Shown here: piece after piece, positions 17,415 to 26,557 of the stretch
Layout: each line of letters begins with the position of its first letter
How positions within the stretch are numbered: the first letter of the stretch is position 1
Origin: Paenibacillus sp. FSL H3-0469
GTDB taxonomy: Bacteria; Bacillota; Bacilli; Paenibacillales; Paenibacillaceae
DNA: 64,000 nucleotides
Direction of reading: 5' to 3'
Assembly: GCF_038051945.1 (NCBI RefSeq)
Contig: NZ_CP150302.1
Coordinates: 2,232,001-2,296,000 of the forward strand
Translations under genes and position numbers: made by a program
The notes under the pieces: generated by a model
The model's database searches: none
Told to the model about the DNA's origin: nothing
What the model saw: the letters and a program-made list of their open reading frames with translations, nothing else

Positions 17415-17984
17415 TATAACCCCTCCCTTTCGCAACCATCTATAACAGCTATGTTACACTGTATGCCATCAATTACCCTTTTACAAGCAGGTAGAAAATA
17501 GCCCCGCTATATTTATTGCACGTATAATTTCCCCAATCACAGGCTGAGGATATCACATACCCGTCTCATTCGCGCAGCAGGCATTCTGATGCTGTAGGCG
17601 CTGGAACGATAGTAACTGCATTTTGTACAATGGAATGCTGTAAAAAAGGCTTCAAAATAGAATCTATTGTATTCGGTACAATTGAATGTTGAACAAAGGC
17701 CTTTTTTCAGCCAAAACACAACATTCCACTGTATGAAATACAATAGAATCTCATTTTGCGGTCAGATATGCCTTTTCTATTGCAGGAAATACAATCAGTT
17801 ACTTAAATTTAAAAGTAGAAGTCGGCTACGGATGCGGTATCAGCTTAATATTAGCTCAACGTTCATGCTCAGCTTTAACATCCCTGAGGTTCAATATTAT
17901 AGTTTTAAAGCTATTTTCAGAAGATACATTACCAACCTTAGGGTAATTCTATATATACCAAAATTCACGTAGGAGATGATCCGT
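17415..17984. other. 570-base AT-rich intergenic region
   Basis: There is no gene I can support here. The centre carries four imperfect inverted repeats (see the repeat entry), and the right part is AT-rich and should hold the cupin promoter. Short frames in it have no convincing ribosome binding site. Confidence 0.6.
17615..17803. repeat. Four copies of a YTGYA-N5-TACAA inverted-repeat motif
   Basis: Four units contain CTGYA or TTGYA, five bases, then TACAA, usually followed by TnGAAT. The TACAAT halves start at 17626, 17677, 17739 and 17790, so the spacing is 51, 62 and 51 bases. Each could fold as a small hairpin. Confidence 0.65.
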
Positions 17985-18512
17985 ATGTCAGAACACAATT
18001 CGGTAAGCCGTGAGCCGGACGAATCTATAATGAAGCTCAGCTTCCAGGCTGATGGCCTGCTGCCGAACAACCCGGAGCTTCCGGTCCTGCTGTATAAAGG
18101 TGTTCTCCGGGACCACCCGGAAGACACCGAACAGATCTTCAATGCCAACGGCTGGCTGAACAGCTGGGTGAATGGCGTCTTCCCCTACCACCACTATCAC
18201 AGCAACGCGCATGAGGTGCTGGGTGTGATCTCCGGCAGCGCCAAACTCCAGCTAGGCGGAGATGCCGGATACACCGCCAACGTGGAGGCCGGTGACGCCC
18301 TTGTGCTGCCTGCCGGGACGGCACACAAGAAGCTCTCGGCCACGCATGACTTCCGTATCGTCGGCGCATATCCCGGCGGCATGGACTATAACACCCGCCA
18401 GGCGAACCCGGATGACTTCGCGGCGGCGCTCCCCGAGATCCGCGAAGTTCCGCTGCCGGAGCGTGATCCCGTCTATGGCGAGGCTGGGCCGCTACTTCGG
18501 CTGTGGAAGTAG
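17985..18512 (+). CDS. Cupin-domain protein (YjlB-like)
   Basis: A 175-residue single-domain cupin. The first motif, in PYHHYHSNAHEVLGVISG, gives the HxH...E metal ligands. The second, GDALVLPAGTAHKKL, gives the last histidine. The family resembles B. subtilis YjlB, whose reaction is not known. ATG 17985 lies about 9 bases after AGGAG; the ATG at 17976 directly abuts it and is too close. It is a single gene, flanked by a repeat-rich spacer and a terminator. No signal peptide is seen, so it is cytoplasmic. Confidence 0.85.
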   Translation: MSEHNSVSREPDESIMKLSFQADGLLPNNPELPVLLYKGVLRDHPEDTEQIFNANGWLNSWVNGVFPYHHYHSNAHEVLGVISGSAKLQLGGDAGYTANVEAGDALVLPAGTAHKKLSATHDFRIVGAYPGGMDYNTRQANPDDFAAALPEIREVPLPERDPVYGEAGPLLRLWK

Positions 18513-18545
18513 CAGCAGTGCAGTGCCTGAGCCATATGCTTAAAC

Positions 18546-18620
18546 AGCGGAGCGGGCGGAACGACCCGCGTACAAGCGTAGCGTTCGCCTTGGTCTCCGG
18601 ATGTTCACCGCTCCGCTTTT
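18546..18620 (+). terminator. Terminator after the cupin gene
   Basis: A 9-bp stem (18546-18554 with 18609-18617) closes a GC-rich structured loop and ends in TTTT. Confidence 0.6.
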
Positions 18621-18743
18621 GCCGTCCAGGGATTAACTTATGCGTTTGGCTCCTGATCCGCTCATTCCGCTGGACAATACTATATAATGTTGTGTACAAA
18701 TATCTGCTTAGGCATGGAGCCGGAAGTGAAGGGGGACTCTTGG

Positions 18744-19499
18744 ATGTATCGGGTAGCGGTATGCGAGGATGAAGAACAGCAGCGGGAGCTGGTGAAGAGG
18801 ATACTGGTCGGCTTATCCGTCAAGACGGATACCGAATTTGAAATCGAGCTGTTTCCTTCGGGAGAGGACTTAATCTCCCACTATGGACGGGGCGGAGCCC
18901 CCTTCCATATCCTGATTCTGGATGTGGAGATGGGCGGCATGAACGGGATTCAGACGGCGCACCGGCTGAGAAGCCGGAAGCATTTTGACGAACAGATTAT
19001 CTTCCTGACCAGCTACCCTGAATATATGGTGGAGAGCTTCGACGTGATTACCTTCCAGTATCTGATCAAGCCCGTCGCCCCGCAGCTCCTGGAGGAGAAA
19101 ATTCTGAAGCTCTGTGATTACTTCCAGGCCCAGGATAAGAAGTTCATGGTCATTAAGTCCGGGTATGAGGAGGTCGTCTTGCGGCATGATGATATCATCG
19201 GCATTGAGGCGGCCAAGAGTCTGACCGTCAAGAGCAAGCTGAATGTAATTACCACCACGGGAATCTATGAGACCAGAGGAATTATTGCAGAGTACGCTTC
19301 AGCACTGCGGGACAGCCATTTCCTGCACATCCACCGTTCGATTATTATCAATCTGCTGCATGTCCACAAGTTCGCAGGCGGCTCCGTGCTGATGTCGGGC
19401 GGGCAGGAGTTCCCCATCGGCCGGTCCAAAATCAAAGAGGTTAAGGACTTCTACACCAAATTCATGATCATGAAGGGCAGCTCCTATGACTCACTATAA
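18744..19499 (+). CDS. LytTR-type response regulator (AgrA-like)
   Basis: A 251-residue protein from ATG 18744, placed after AAGGGGGA. The receiver domain (1-125) has Asp60 in ILILDVEMGG and the YLIKPV loop. The LytTR DNA-binding domain (about 140-240) includes FLHIHRSIIIN and PIGRSKIKEV. AgrA-type regulators act with AgrC-type kinases and usually control secreted products. The gene overlaps the kinase downstream by 14 bases. No agrB or agrD is visible. Confidence 0.9.
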   Translation: MYRVAVCEDEEQQRELVKRILVGLSVKTDTEFEIELFPSGEDLISHYGRGGAPFHILILDVEMGGMNGIQTAHRLRSRKHFDEQIIFLTSYPEYMVESFDVITFQYLIKPVAPQLLEEKILKLCDYFQAQDKKFMVIKSGYEEVVLRHDDIIGIEAAKSLTVKSKLNVITTTGIYETRGIIAEYASALRDSHFLHIHRSIIINLLHVHKFAGGSVLMSGGQEFPIGRSKIKEVKDFYTKFMIMKGSSYDSL

Positions 19500-20787
19500 T
19501 CTGACCCTTGTCGTCTGTGTGGTGCTGGTGATGTGCTTTCAGACCCAATTCTTCTTTGCCTCCGTATTTGATAAGTCCGCCAGGAAGCCTAACCGGATCA
19601 TTTATTTCCTCATCTACGGGGTGCTCTGCTTCCTCTACCTGGTAAGCCCGCTGTCCCCTCTATTCTCCTCCGGCGTAGCCCTGCTGATGATCTTCAGTAT
19701 GGCGCAAGCCTATAAGGTGGAGATGAAGACGCAGGTGATCTTCTCCATGCTGTACGCTGTGCTGATGACGGTGGTCAGCTTTATGTCGCTGTATATTTTC
19801 TCAATGATAGATTCGGTAGATTACACCAGCATGGACGGGGGTACGGGGATTGACCGGCCGGCCTTCATCAAGGGGCTGATCCTGAGCTGCATTATTATGT
19901 TCCCGGTGATTCAGATCATCCGGCTGATCTCCAAACGCCGAAGCGTCTCCCTGCCCTACCGGTATTATGTGATGTTCCTGCTCGTCCCGCTCATCAGCAC
20001 CTATCAGATCAACGTTCTTACCGTTAACAGCACGAAGGATTTCTACTACTTTTTTGCGATTCTCGGCTTCCTGTTCCTGAATGTGATGATTGTCTATATC
20101 TTCGATACTATTACCGACAAGTTCCAGTTCATGCATGAGAACGCCCAGCTCCAGCACCAGATGAACTATCAGGACGCCAACTATGAGAAGACGGTGCACA
20201 GCTTCAAGTCGATTAAAAGAATCATCCACGATACCCATCAGCAGTTCCTCTACATTGAAGAGTGTATCCGGCGGGATGATCCGGCGGCCGCTCTTGCGCA
20301 TATCAAGCTTACGCAGAATAAAGTAGAGGATGCCTACCAGCGGGTCAACACCGGCCATCTGGCGGTGGATGCGCTGGTCACGAACACACTGAATATCGGA
20401 CAAGCGAACGGCATCCGCATCGATACCCGGCTCAAGCTGCTGCCTGGTGAGCTTCACATCGACCGTTATGACCTGTGCGTCGTGCTGGGCAACATGCTGG
20501 ACAATGCCATTGAAGCCTCCAAAAAAGTACGGCTGGCCGAGGACCGCTACATTCTGATCCAGATGCACTCCAGTGAATCCGCGCTGTTCATCCGCATCCT
20601 GAATCATACCGCCCCGGAGACTACCTCTTTGCAGAGCCGGAAGCCGGACCCGGAATACCATGGTATCGGTCTAACCAATATCTCCAGAATCTGCGAGAAG
20701 TACGGCGGCAATATGACGATTGAGGCCGGGCATCGGGAATTCAACAATATGGTGGTCCTCCCCTTCTCGCGCGAAGTTTCTATATAA
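19486..20787 (+). CDS. AgrC-like GHKL sensor kinase
   Basis: A 433-residue protein with about six membrane segments in residues 5-210, a coiled linker, then the H-box RIIHDTHQQFLYIEE and a GHKL ATPase domain with VLGNMLDNAIEA and HGIGLTNI (PF14501 type). Members sense peptides or cell-surface signals and phosphorylate LytTR regulators. It overlaps the regulator at 18744. The secreted hydrolase at 20905 follows closely and is a plausible target. The signal is unknown, since no peptide precursor gene is nearby. Confidence 0.9.
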   Translation: MTHYNLTLVVCVVLVMCFQTQFFFASVFDKSARKPNRIIYFLIYGVLCFLYLVSPLSPLFSSGVALLMIFSMAQAYKVEMKTQVIFSMLYAVLMTVVSFMSLYIFSMIDSVDYTSMDGGTGIDRPAFIKGLILSCIIMFPVIQIIRLISKRRSVSLPYRYYVMFLLVPLISTYQINVLTVNSTKDFYYFFAILGFLFLNVMIVYIFDTITDKFQFMHENAQLQHQMNYQDANYEKTVHSFKSIKRIIHDTHQQFLYIEECIRRDDPAAALAHIKLTQNKVEDAYQRVNTGHLAVDALVTNTLNIGQANGIRIDTRLKLLPGELHIDRYDLCVVLGNMLDNAIEASKKVRLAEDRYILIQMHSSESALFIRILNHTAPETTSLQSRKPDPEYHGIGLTNISRICEKYGGNMTIEAGHREFNNMVVLPFSREVSI

Positions 20788-20904
20788 AATGCGCTTAAGG
20801 GATCGTAATCCGCGTTTCAGGGTTATTCGGGCCACGCTCCTCTCTTCTGCCTGTATGATAACTTCAGGAAGATTACCTAAGAGACACAAGAGGAGGAATT
20901 CAAG

Positions 20905-22944
20905 ATGAACAAGTTAACTTCAGTCGTAATTGCTGCCATGTTAGTAATCCCCGCAGCCCCGGCTGCCGCTCAGGAGAAGGAGAGCCCGGTGCAGGAAACG
21001 GCCCGTCTGCTGGGCTCGAAGATCGTATCCGATTACGGGGTAAGCGGCATGCAGTATGCGATTAGGGATCAAGGTGCCATTACGGTATCGGGAGGCTTCG
21101 GTGTATCTGATAAGGCAGCCGGGACTCCCATCACGAAGGATACCATGTTCGGCATCGGCTCCGTCAGCAAAATGCATGTCTCCGCAGCCACGATGATGCT
21201 TGCCGAAGATCAGGTCATTGACATCGATAAGCCGCTGACTACGTATCTGCCGCAATTCAAAATGGCCGATGAGCGCTATAAGAAGATTACGCCGCGCATG
21301 TTAATGAACCATTCCTCGGGCCTGTACGGCAGCCACTACGGGAACAGTATTCTGATGGATGATGCCGATACTCAGAATCATGATGACCTGCTGACAAGGC
21401 TTCAGTCTGAGCGGCTCAAATCTGATCCCGGCGCCTATTCCGTATATTGCAATGACGGCTTTCAACTGCTGGAGCTGATGATTGAGCAGGTGACCGGCAG
21501 CAGCTATACTGAGTTCCTGGATCAGCACATGAGCACTCCGCTGAAGCTAAGCTCCACCAAGACGCCGCTGGACACCTTTAACCGGCAGCAGCTCGCCAAG
21601 ACCTACTTCCCTGGTCTAACGCAGGCAATGCCTGCCGAGAATGCCAATATCCTTGGAGCAGGCGGCCTCTATTCCACAGCCGAAGATCTGACCACATTCG
21701 CCGAGATGCTCAGCGGCAAGCACCCGGATGTTCTGTCGAAAGCCTCCGCTACAGCGATGCAGCAGCCTGAATACAAGAATGGGCTCTGGGTGCCTGAAGA
21801 GAGAAACAGCTTCAATTACGGTCTGGGCTGGGATGCCGTAGATCTGGCACCATTCGGTGATTACGGAATCAAGGCCTTATCCAAAGGCGGAGATACCATC
21901 ATGTATCACGCTGACCTGATTACCCTGCCGGAATCCGATATATCCATCGCGGTGCTCTCGTCGGGCGGAAGCTCAATCTATAACACCATTTTCGCTACCA
22001 ATGTGCTGCTGGCCTACCTGAAGGACACCGGGAAGATTAATAAGATTCTGCCGGAAGCCACCTTCACTTCTCCGGTCAAAGCGGCTATGCCTGCCGAGCT
22101 GGGAGCCTATTCGGGATTATACGGTACTGTCGGCGCAACCACTGCCATAACCATTAAGGACGGAGCGCTCAACCTGCCTGAGCTGGAGGGCGGACTCATT
22201 CCTGCGCAGAAGTATATTTATACCGGCAAGGGACAGTTCACGAGCCCGGACGGCAGTGCAGCCGTAAGCTTCGATAAGCAGAAGAACGGCAAAACCTATC
22301 TGAAGCTGAACACGCACTTGACTATCCCCGGTATCGGTCAAATGCTGATGGTCACATATGAGTACCAGAAGCTGGATGCAAATCCCCTGAATGCTTCTAC
22401 GAAGCAGGCCTGGGCGCAGAGAGACGGGAAGCATTACTACGCTGTGGATGAGAAAATTAATTCCTTCTTCTACCTCTCCCCTTCCATCTTGACGAAGACT
22501 GTTAAGGTTGAACAGGGCTACGCCACCGGAACGCGGATTGTGGACGAGAACACTGCCGTCAATGCGGCTGAAATTCCGGTTATGAACGGCAGAGACGCCT
22601 TCGATTTGACCTTTTCCAAGCAGAACGGTGCCGAATATTTAACCATCGACGGCAATGCTTATATCAGCGGCGATGCCGTGAAGCCGATCTATGGAGGACC
22701 GGCCTCGACCAGCACCGTTCCTGCGGGCGGCCAGAGCGTATGGTTCAAGATCGACAAGAAGGCCGCCGGCAAAACCATGACCGTTACGGCTCCCCCAAGC
22801 GGCGGATACGTTGTCTATGATGCGGACGGAATGATCGTAAGCCACTCAAAAGTTAGCAAAACCCCTTCAGTCAAGTTGCCGCAAGGCGGAATGGCCGTCT
22901 TCGGCGGGCAGGCGGGCGATGTGTTCAGGATTGAACTGAGATAA
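20905..22944 (+). CDS. Secreted serine hydrolase, class C beta-lactamase fold
   Basis: A 679-residue protein with a signal peptide (1-22, ending PAAAQ). The catalytic module (about 28-375; PF00144) has S86-V-S-K89 and Y181-C-N183, and a third motif near GGDTIMYHADL that departs from the usual HxG or KTG. Residues about 390-680 form beta-rich accessory domains. The family includes DD-peptidases, esterases and beta-lactam hydrolases, and the substrate cannot be assigned. The ATG follows GAGGAGG. It lies 117 bases after the AgrC-like kinase in the same direction. Confidence 0.88.
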   Translation: MNKLTSVVIAAMLVIPAAPAAAQEKESPVQETARLLGSKIVSDYGVSGMQYAIRDQGAITVSGGFGVSDKAAGTPITKDTMFGIGSVSKMHVSAATMMLAEDQVIDIDKPLTTYLPQFKMADERYKKITPRMLMNHSSGLYGSHYGNSILMDDADTQNHDDLLTRLQSERLKSDPGAYSVYCNDGFQLLELMIEQVTGSSYTEFLDQHMSTPLKLSSTKTPLDTFNRQQLAKTYFPGLTQAMPAENANILGAGGLYSTAEDLTTFAEMLSGKHPDVLSKASATAMQQPEYKNGLWVPEERNSFNYGLGWDAVDLAPFGDYGIKALSKGGDTIMYHADLITLPESDISIAVLSSGGSSIYNTIFATNVLLAYLKDTGKINKILPEATFTSPVKAAMPAELGAYSGLYGTVGATTAITIKDGALNLPELEGGLIPAQKYIYTGKGQFTSPDGSAAVSFDKQKNGKTYLKLNTHLTIPGIGQMLMVTYEYQKLDANPLNASTKQAWAQRDGKHYYAVDEKINSFFYLSPSILTKTVKVEQGYATGTRIVDENTAVNAAEIPVMNGRDAFDLTFSKQNGAEYLTIDGNAYISGDAVKPIYGGPASTSTVPAGGQSVWFKIDKKAAGKTMTVTAPPSGGYVVYDADGMIVSHSKVSKTPSVKLPQGGMAVFGGQAGDVFRIELR

Positions 22945-23035
22945 CGCTTTCAACTTTTCATCCACCATTTCTCTCTTTTCCCAAACTTGCTTAATGGTAT
23001 ACAGGTGTGTTTTAATGTTATCAAATTGAATAATA

Positions 23036-23150
23036 CTCTTATCCAGAGTTCGGTGGAGGGCTTCGCCCGATGATACCGCTGTGACCGTCATGCCAGAAGC
23101 ATATTAGGCACAGCACTAGAGGCATCCCGGATGCCTTGCAAAGATGAGAG
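23036..23150 (+). promoter_or_regulatory. SAM-I-like riboswitch aptamer
   Basis: P1 pairs CTCTTATC (23036-23043) with GATGAGAG (23143-23150). AGAG and a P2 stem (CGGT with ACCG) follow, enclosing GAGGG-cuuc-GCCC and GATGA as in the SAM-I core. P3 pairs GTGaCC with GGCAC, replacing the usual GCaACC/GGTGC by compensating changes. P4 is a perfect 7-bp hairpin (AGGCATC with GATGCCT). AAAGATGAGAG closes it, as in the consensus. A terminator follows before dedA. The SAM-I assignment rests on motif order and pairing; the altered P3 base leaves the ligand open. Confidence 0.75.
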
Positions 23151-23172
23151 GGTGCTGACAGTTGATGAGACT

Positions 23173-23200
23173 GCCCCCTTTAAATAGGGGGCTTTTTGTT
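23173..23200 (+). terminator. Riboswitch expression-platform terminator
   Basis: GCCCCC, an 8-base loop, GGGGGC, then TTTTTGTT. It lies 20 bases before the dedA start. The 3' side of P1 with following bases (AGAGGG) can pair with CCCTTT in the terminator, a possible antiterminator. Confidence 0.85.
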
Positions 23201-23219
23201 TGAGAAGGGAGAGAAACGC

Positions 23220-23813
23220 ATGACAGAATGGATTACGGAGTTTATACTTTTTTTCAAAGATTTGTCGTATGCCGGAATCATGATCGCCTTATCCTTTGAA
23301 TTTGTGCCTGCTGAAATCGTGCTTCCGCTTGCCGGATATTGGGTGTATCTGGGGGATATGAAGCTTCTGCTGACCATTCTGGCCGGTACGGTCGGTGGCA
23401 CCCTCGGTCCGCTAACATTGTATGCCCTTGGCCGGTTCGGCGGAAGACCCATGGTGGACAAGTACGGGAAGTACCTGTTCATCCGCCCGCATCACCTGGA
23501 AGCATCTGACCGTTTTTTTGAGAAATACGGCAGCGGTGTGGCCTTCTACGGGCGCTTCATTCCGGGCGTAAGAACTCTCATCTCCATCCCCTGCGGGATC
23601 GCCAAGATGAATGTGTTCAAATTCAGTCTCTATACGTTCCTGGCCATGCTGCCGATTACGGCAATCTATGTCTATTTGGGCTACAAGCTGGGTTCGCAGT
23701 GGGAGCATGTGGATGAGATCGTCAAGCCTTACATTCTGCCGTTGGCCACTCTGTTCCTGTTAGGGTTCGGGCTGTACGTCCTGTCCAAGCGGTACCGCAG
23801 ACGGCAGGCTTAA
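23220..23813 (+). CDS. DedA-family membrane protein
   Basis: A 197-residue protein with about five hydrophobic segments. Family landmarks are EFVPAEIVLPLAGY, GRFGGRPMVDKYGKY, FFEKYGSG and FYGRFIPGVRTLISIPCG, the conserved arginines and re-entrant loops of PF09335. Some DedA proteins (UptA type) return undecaprenyl phosphate across the membrane, and pairing with uppP supports that role here. The start is ATG 23220 after AAGGGAGAG. It is controlled by the riboswitch-terminator upstream. Other DedA roles, such as proton-coupled export or membrane homeostasis, remain possible. Confidence 0.9.
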   Translation: MTEWITEFILFFKDLSYAGIMIALSFEFVPAEIVLPLAGYWVYLGDMKLLLTILAGTVGGTLGPLTLYALGRFGGRPMVDKYGKYLFIRPHHLEASDRFFEKYGSGVAFYGRFIPGVRTLISIPCGIAKMNVFKFSLYTFLAMLPITAIYVYLGYKLGSQWEHVDEIVKPYILPLATLFLLGFGLYVLSKRYRRRQA

Positions 23814-23849
23814 TCCACATTATTTGCAGTTCAAATTCAGGAGGAAATC

Positions 23850-24662
23850 ATGGAAAACTGGTACAATTGGCTAAAATACTTACTGTTAGGCCTCGTACAG
23901 GGGGTGACGGAACCGATTCCCGTCTCCTCCAGCGGGCATTTAATCATTGCCCAGCGGCTGCTTGGCGTGAAGCAGAATGGACTCTCTTTTGAAATCTTAA
24001 CCAATACGGCCTCATTGATCGCCATCTGTTTTATTTTCCGCAAAGATATCATGGACTTAATCACAGGGTTCTTCCGTTATCTGAAGACGCGCGATACGAA
24101 GTACCGGTCCGAATTCATGTTCTGCATCTACATCGTTATCGGCACAATCCCTGCAGCGGTTGCTGCCGTATTCTTCAAGGATACGATCGAACGCGTCTTC
24201 ACCTCTGTACATACCGTATCCATCAGCTTACTTGTTACAGGGGTTGCCCTCTGGCTGATCCGCAATCTGCGCGGCCAGAAAAGAGACGGCAACCTCAAAA
24301 TGAAGGATGCCATTATCGTCGGGCTGGCTCAGGCCGTAGCACTGATTCCCGGGATCAGCCGTTCCGGCTCAACCGTGATTGCCTCGATTGCCGTCGGGAT
24401 GAAGCAGGAGACCGCACTCAAATTCTCCTTCATGCTGTACATTCCCATCAGTATCGGAGGCCTGATTCTCGGCGCATCCGATATCGCGAATGATCCGAAC
24501 CGTTCAGCGCTGGCGATGCCTTACCTGATCGCCTTCCTCACCACGCTGGTCGCCACTTACTTCGCCATGCGCTGGTTCATCGGTATTATGGCGAAGGGCA
24601 ATCTGATCTACTTTTCATACTATTGCTTCGTGGTTGGTACGCTGCTGCTGATCTTCTTGTAA
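23850..24662 (+). CDS. uppP: Undecaprenyl-diphosphatase
   Basis: A 270-residue membrane protein of the BacA/UppP family, which turns undecaprenyl diphosphate into undecaprenyl phosphate for reuse in wall and glycan synthesis. It has the two signature loops: [13 protein letters not shown] near the N-terminus and [11 protein letters not shown] near residue 170. The first acidic residue of the usual EGxTE motif is Gln here (QGVTE), a variant I believe is shared by a subfamily. The ATG follows CAGGAGG. It is 36 bases after dedA and shares its riboswitch. Confidence 0.93.
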   Translation: MENWYNWLKYLLLGLVQGVTEPIPVSSSGHLIIAQRLLGVKQNGLSFEILTNTASLIAICFIFRKDIMDLITGFFRYLKTRDTKYRSEFMFCIYIVIGTIPAAVAAVFFKDTIERVFTSVHTVSISLLVTGVALWLIRNLRGQKRDGNLKMKDAIIVGLAQAVALIPGISRSGSTVIASIAVGMKQETALKFSFMLYIPISIGGLILGASDIANDPNRSALAMPYLIAFLTTLVATYFAMRWFIGIMAKGNLIYFSYYCFVVGTLLLIFL

Positions 24663-24674
24663 CAGGAACATGCC

Positions 24675-24730
24675 GGGGAGATGAAGGAGCTGGAAGGTAC
24701 CGCCTCCCTGCTCCTTCATCTCCCCTTCTC
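24675..24730. terminator. Bidirectional terminator between uppP and the convergent glycosyltransferase
   Basis: A 16-bp perfect stem (24675-24690 with 24710-24725). It is followed by TTCTCATTT on the plus strand. It is convergent between stops at 24662 and 24746. Confidence 0.8.
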
Positions 24731-24745
24731 ATTTAACGGATTCCC

Positions 24746-26359
24746 TTACTGTTTGCTCCAAGGCAACAGAATGGGATGTTCATCAAGAATGGACTGATAT
24801 TGCTCCTTCCAGCCGTACTTGCCGTCCGGGTCCAGTTGCATATACCGTATATACTTCTCCAGCCGGAATTCCAGCTTTGACCAGCCAAGATGCTTCAGGC
24901 GCAGGTTGCTCAGCTGATGGGGCAATTCCCAAATATTCTCTGGCAGCCGCCCGGAGTGTTGCGGGAGATTATTCCAGAGGTAGGTGAAGTCTTTGCGGTA
25001 GCGGACCAGGAACGGCCGGTATCTCAGGTGGGCCCGCCAGTACTTATCCTCGCGGTAATGGTTGTCATCCCAGAAATCGTAAAGGCGGAAGCAGAATAGG
25101 TCGCAGTTCTCCGTTCTCAGCAAGGAGTCCACTTCTTCGGCAAAGCCGGGTTCAAATATCTCATCCCCATCCAGATTAAGAATCCATTCCGGCCCAGTCG
25201 CAACCACCGCCTCCCACTGCTGTTTACGCAGCTCGGATTCATTGTTGAAGCGGGAGACCGGATTATGAATCAGCTTAAGCGGAATTCCCTTAAGAACCTC
25301 CTTGACTAATTCCGCTGTGTCATCTGTGCTGCCATCATCGATAATAACGGCCTCGTCGATATATTTGCGGTGCTCCTCCAGAATCTGCCGCAGGAACCTT
25401 GTGGCTTCATTCTTAACTATCATCGTTAGAGTCAGCTTGGGCCGGCGCGAGGCCGCTGCCGGGGTGACAACATGTTCCGCATCGCTCCGCTCTGGCTCTC
25501 CATCATTCCTTTTCCCAATATGCTCACTTGGCTCCGTCTCAGGCATTGCCGTTGACTGCCGTACGAACTCCTCAACTTTATCAAGATCACTGTCTCTGTA
25601 TATATGCAAAGCCGGATAATGGGTATCTACGAAGAGAGGAATATCAAGTGCCGCTGCACGGATACAGAAATGGCGATCCTCTCCCCAATACGAGAGATTA
25701 CGGATTTTCTTGTAACTAACACCAGACTTGATGGCCTGGATGCTGATTAAGGTGCAGGCGCCAAGTCCGCCGACTTCATAAATTCCCGGTTCCTCCATCT
25801 TCAGCAGAAATGTATGAAGGCGGCGCTTGATCTCTTCAGGTGAGAGTTTTTCTCCCGGTAACGCTTCCCATTGGTTATACTCATCATGCATCCATACCTG
25901 CGGCTGGGACAATTTGCCCGGCTCCCATTGGGTCCAGAACACTTCAGAGATAATGTCCTTGCCTGAACTAAGCAACTGCTCCAGTGTACTCGGATGAAGA
26001 ATGAGATCGGAATCAATCAGAAACAGATAATCATAGCCGAAAGCTTCCGCATGCCGGATCATCTGATTTTTGAACTCGGCCACCTTCCAGACAAGGCTAA
26101 TACGCCAGGCATGGGCATTGTCATCGCGTATATAGTCATCATGGTAGCCAGAGGATTCCAGAATGACTGTTCTCCCGCTTTGGGCGAACTGCTGCAGAAG
26201 TTCACTGGAGGCTTCATCCCGATTATCATCAATCAGATAGTAATGCAATTCAATATTGTTAAGGTTCAGGCGCTGCAAAGAATTCAGAAAATGCTGCAAA
26301 ATTTCCGGTTTTTGATGGATCGGACTGCCCAGCAAGACCCGTTTTATCTTCTGATTCAT
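24746..26359 (-). CDS. Two-domain glycosyltransferase
   Basis: A 537-residue protein. Residues 1-~265 form a GT-A-like domain with LIDDNRD and the metal motif FLIDSDLILHP. A polar linker follows (about 265-305). Residues ~305-537 form a second family-2 glycosyltransferase with TMIVKNEA, IDDGSTDDT and LNLDGDEIF. The second half resembles the LPS or teichoic-type beta-glycosyltransferases with a KLEFRLEKYIRY tail. No membrane segments are seen. Both metal motifs are intact, so two transfers per protein are possible. It is a single gene closed by the shared terminator. Its proximity to uppP fits a lipid-linked glycan, but the acceptor is unknown. Confidence 0.86.
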   Translation of the reverse strand: MNQKIKRVLLGSPIHQKPEILQHFLNSLQRLNLNNIELHYYLIDDNRDEASSELLQQFAQSGRTVILESSGYHDDYIRDDNAHAWRISLVWKVAEFKNQMIRHAEAFGYDYLFLIDSDLILHPSTLEQLLSSGKDIISEVFWTQWEPGKLSQPQVWMHDEYNQWEALPGEKLSPEEIKRRLHTFLLKMEEPGIYEVGGLGACTLISIQAIKSGVSYKKIRNLSYWGEDRHFCIRAAALDIPLFVDTHYPALHIYRDSDLDKVEEFVRQSTAMPETEPSEHIGKRNDGEPERSDAEHVVTPAAASRRPKLTLTMIVKNEATRFLRQILEEHRKYIDEAVIIDDGSTDDTAELVKEVLKGIPLKLIHNPVSRFNNESELRKQQWEAVVATGPEWILNLDGDEIFEPGFAEEVDSLLRTENCDLFCFRLYDFWDDNHYREDKYWRAHLRYRPFLVRYRKDFTYLWNNLPQHSGRLPENIWELPHQLSNLRLKHLGWSKLEFRLEKYIRYMQLDPDGKYGWKEQYQSILDEHPILLPWSKQ

Positions 26360-26507
26360 TTAGGCTCACCCCAGAATAATAGCAACATTAATAGAACACC
26401 CCTTAGATTTGAAAATAATTGATATAACTTAATGTATTAAGTGAAGTATCTAGATAAGCCTATTTTCCTTAAAAACAACCTTCAGAGCAGCCGGGTAACA
26501 CGACAAA

Positions 26508-26543
26508 AACACCCCTTAGAATCAATTGATCCTAAGGGGTGTT
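26508..26543 (-). terminator. hflKC terminator
   Basis: A 12-bp stem (26508-26519 with 26532-26543), followed on the minus strand by TTTTTG. It lies just after the hflC stop. Confidence 0.85.
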
Positions 26544-26557
26544 CTCCGTTAAGCCTA

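Noticed and set aside
19801..20661. Minus-strand frame of 286 codons opposite the AgrC-like kinase
   Set aside because: It mirrors codon structure of the kinase, and no family or binding site supports it.
26395..26407. Second copy of the AACACCCCTTAGA arm of the hflC terminator
   Set aside because: It is a short partial duplicate without its pairing arm; probably incidental.
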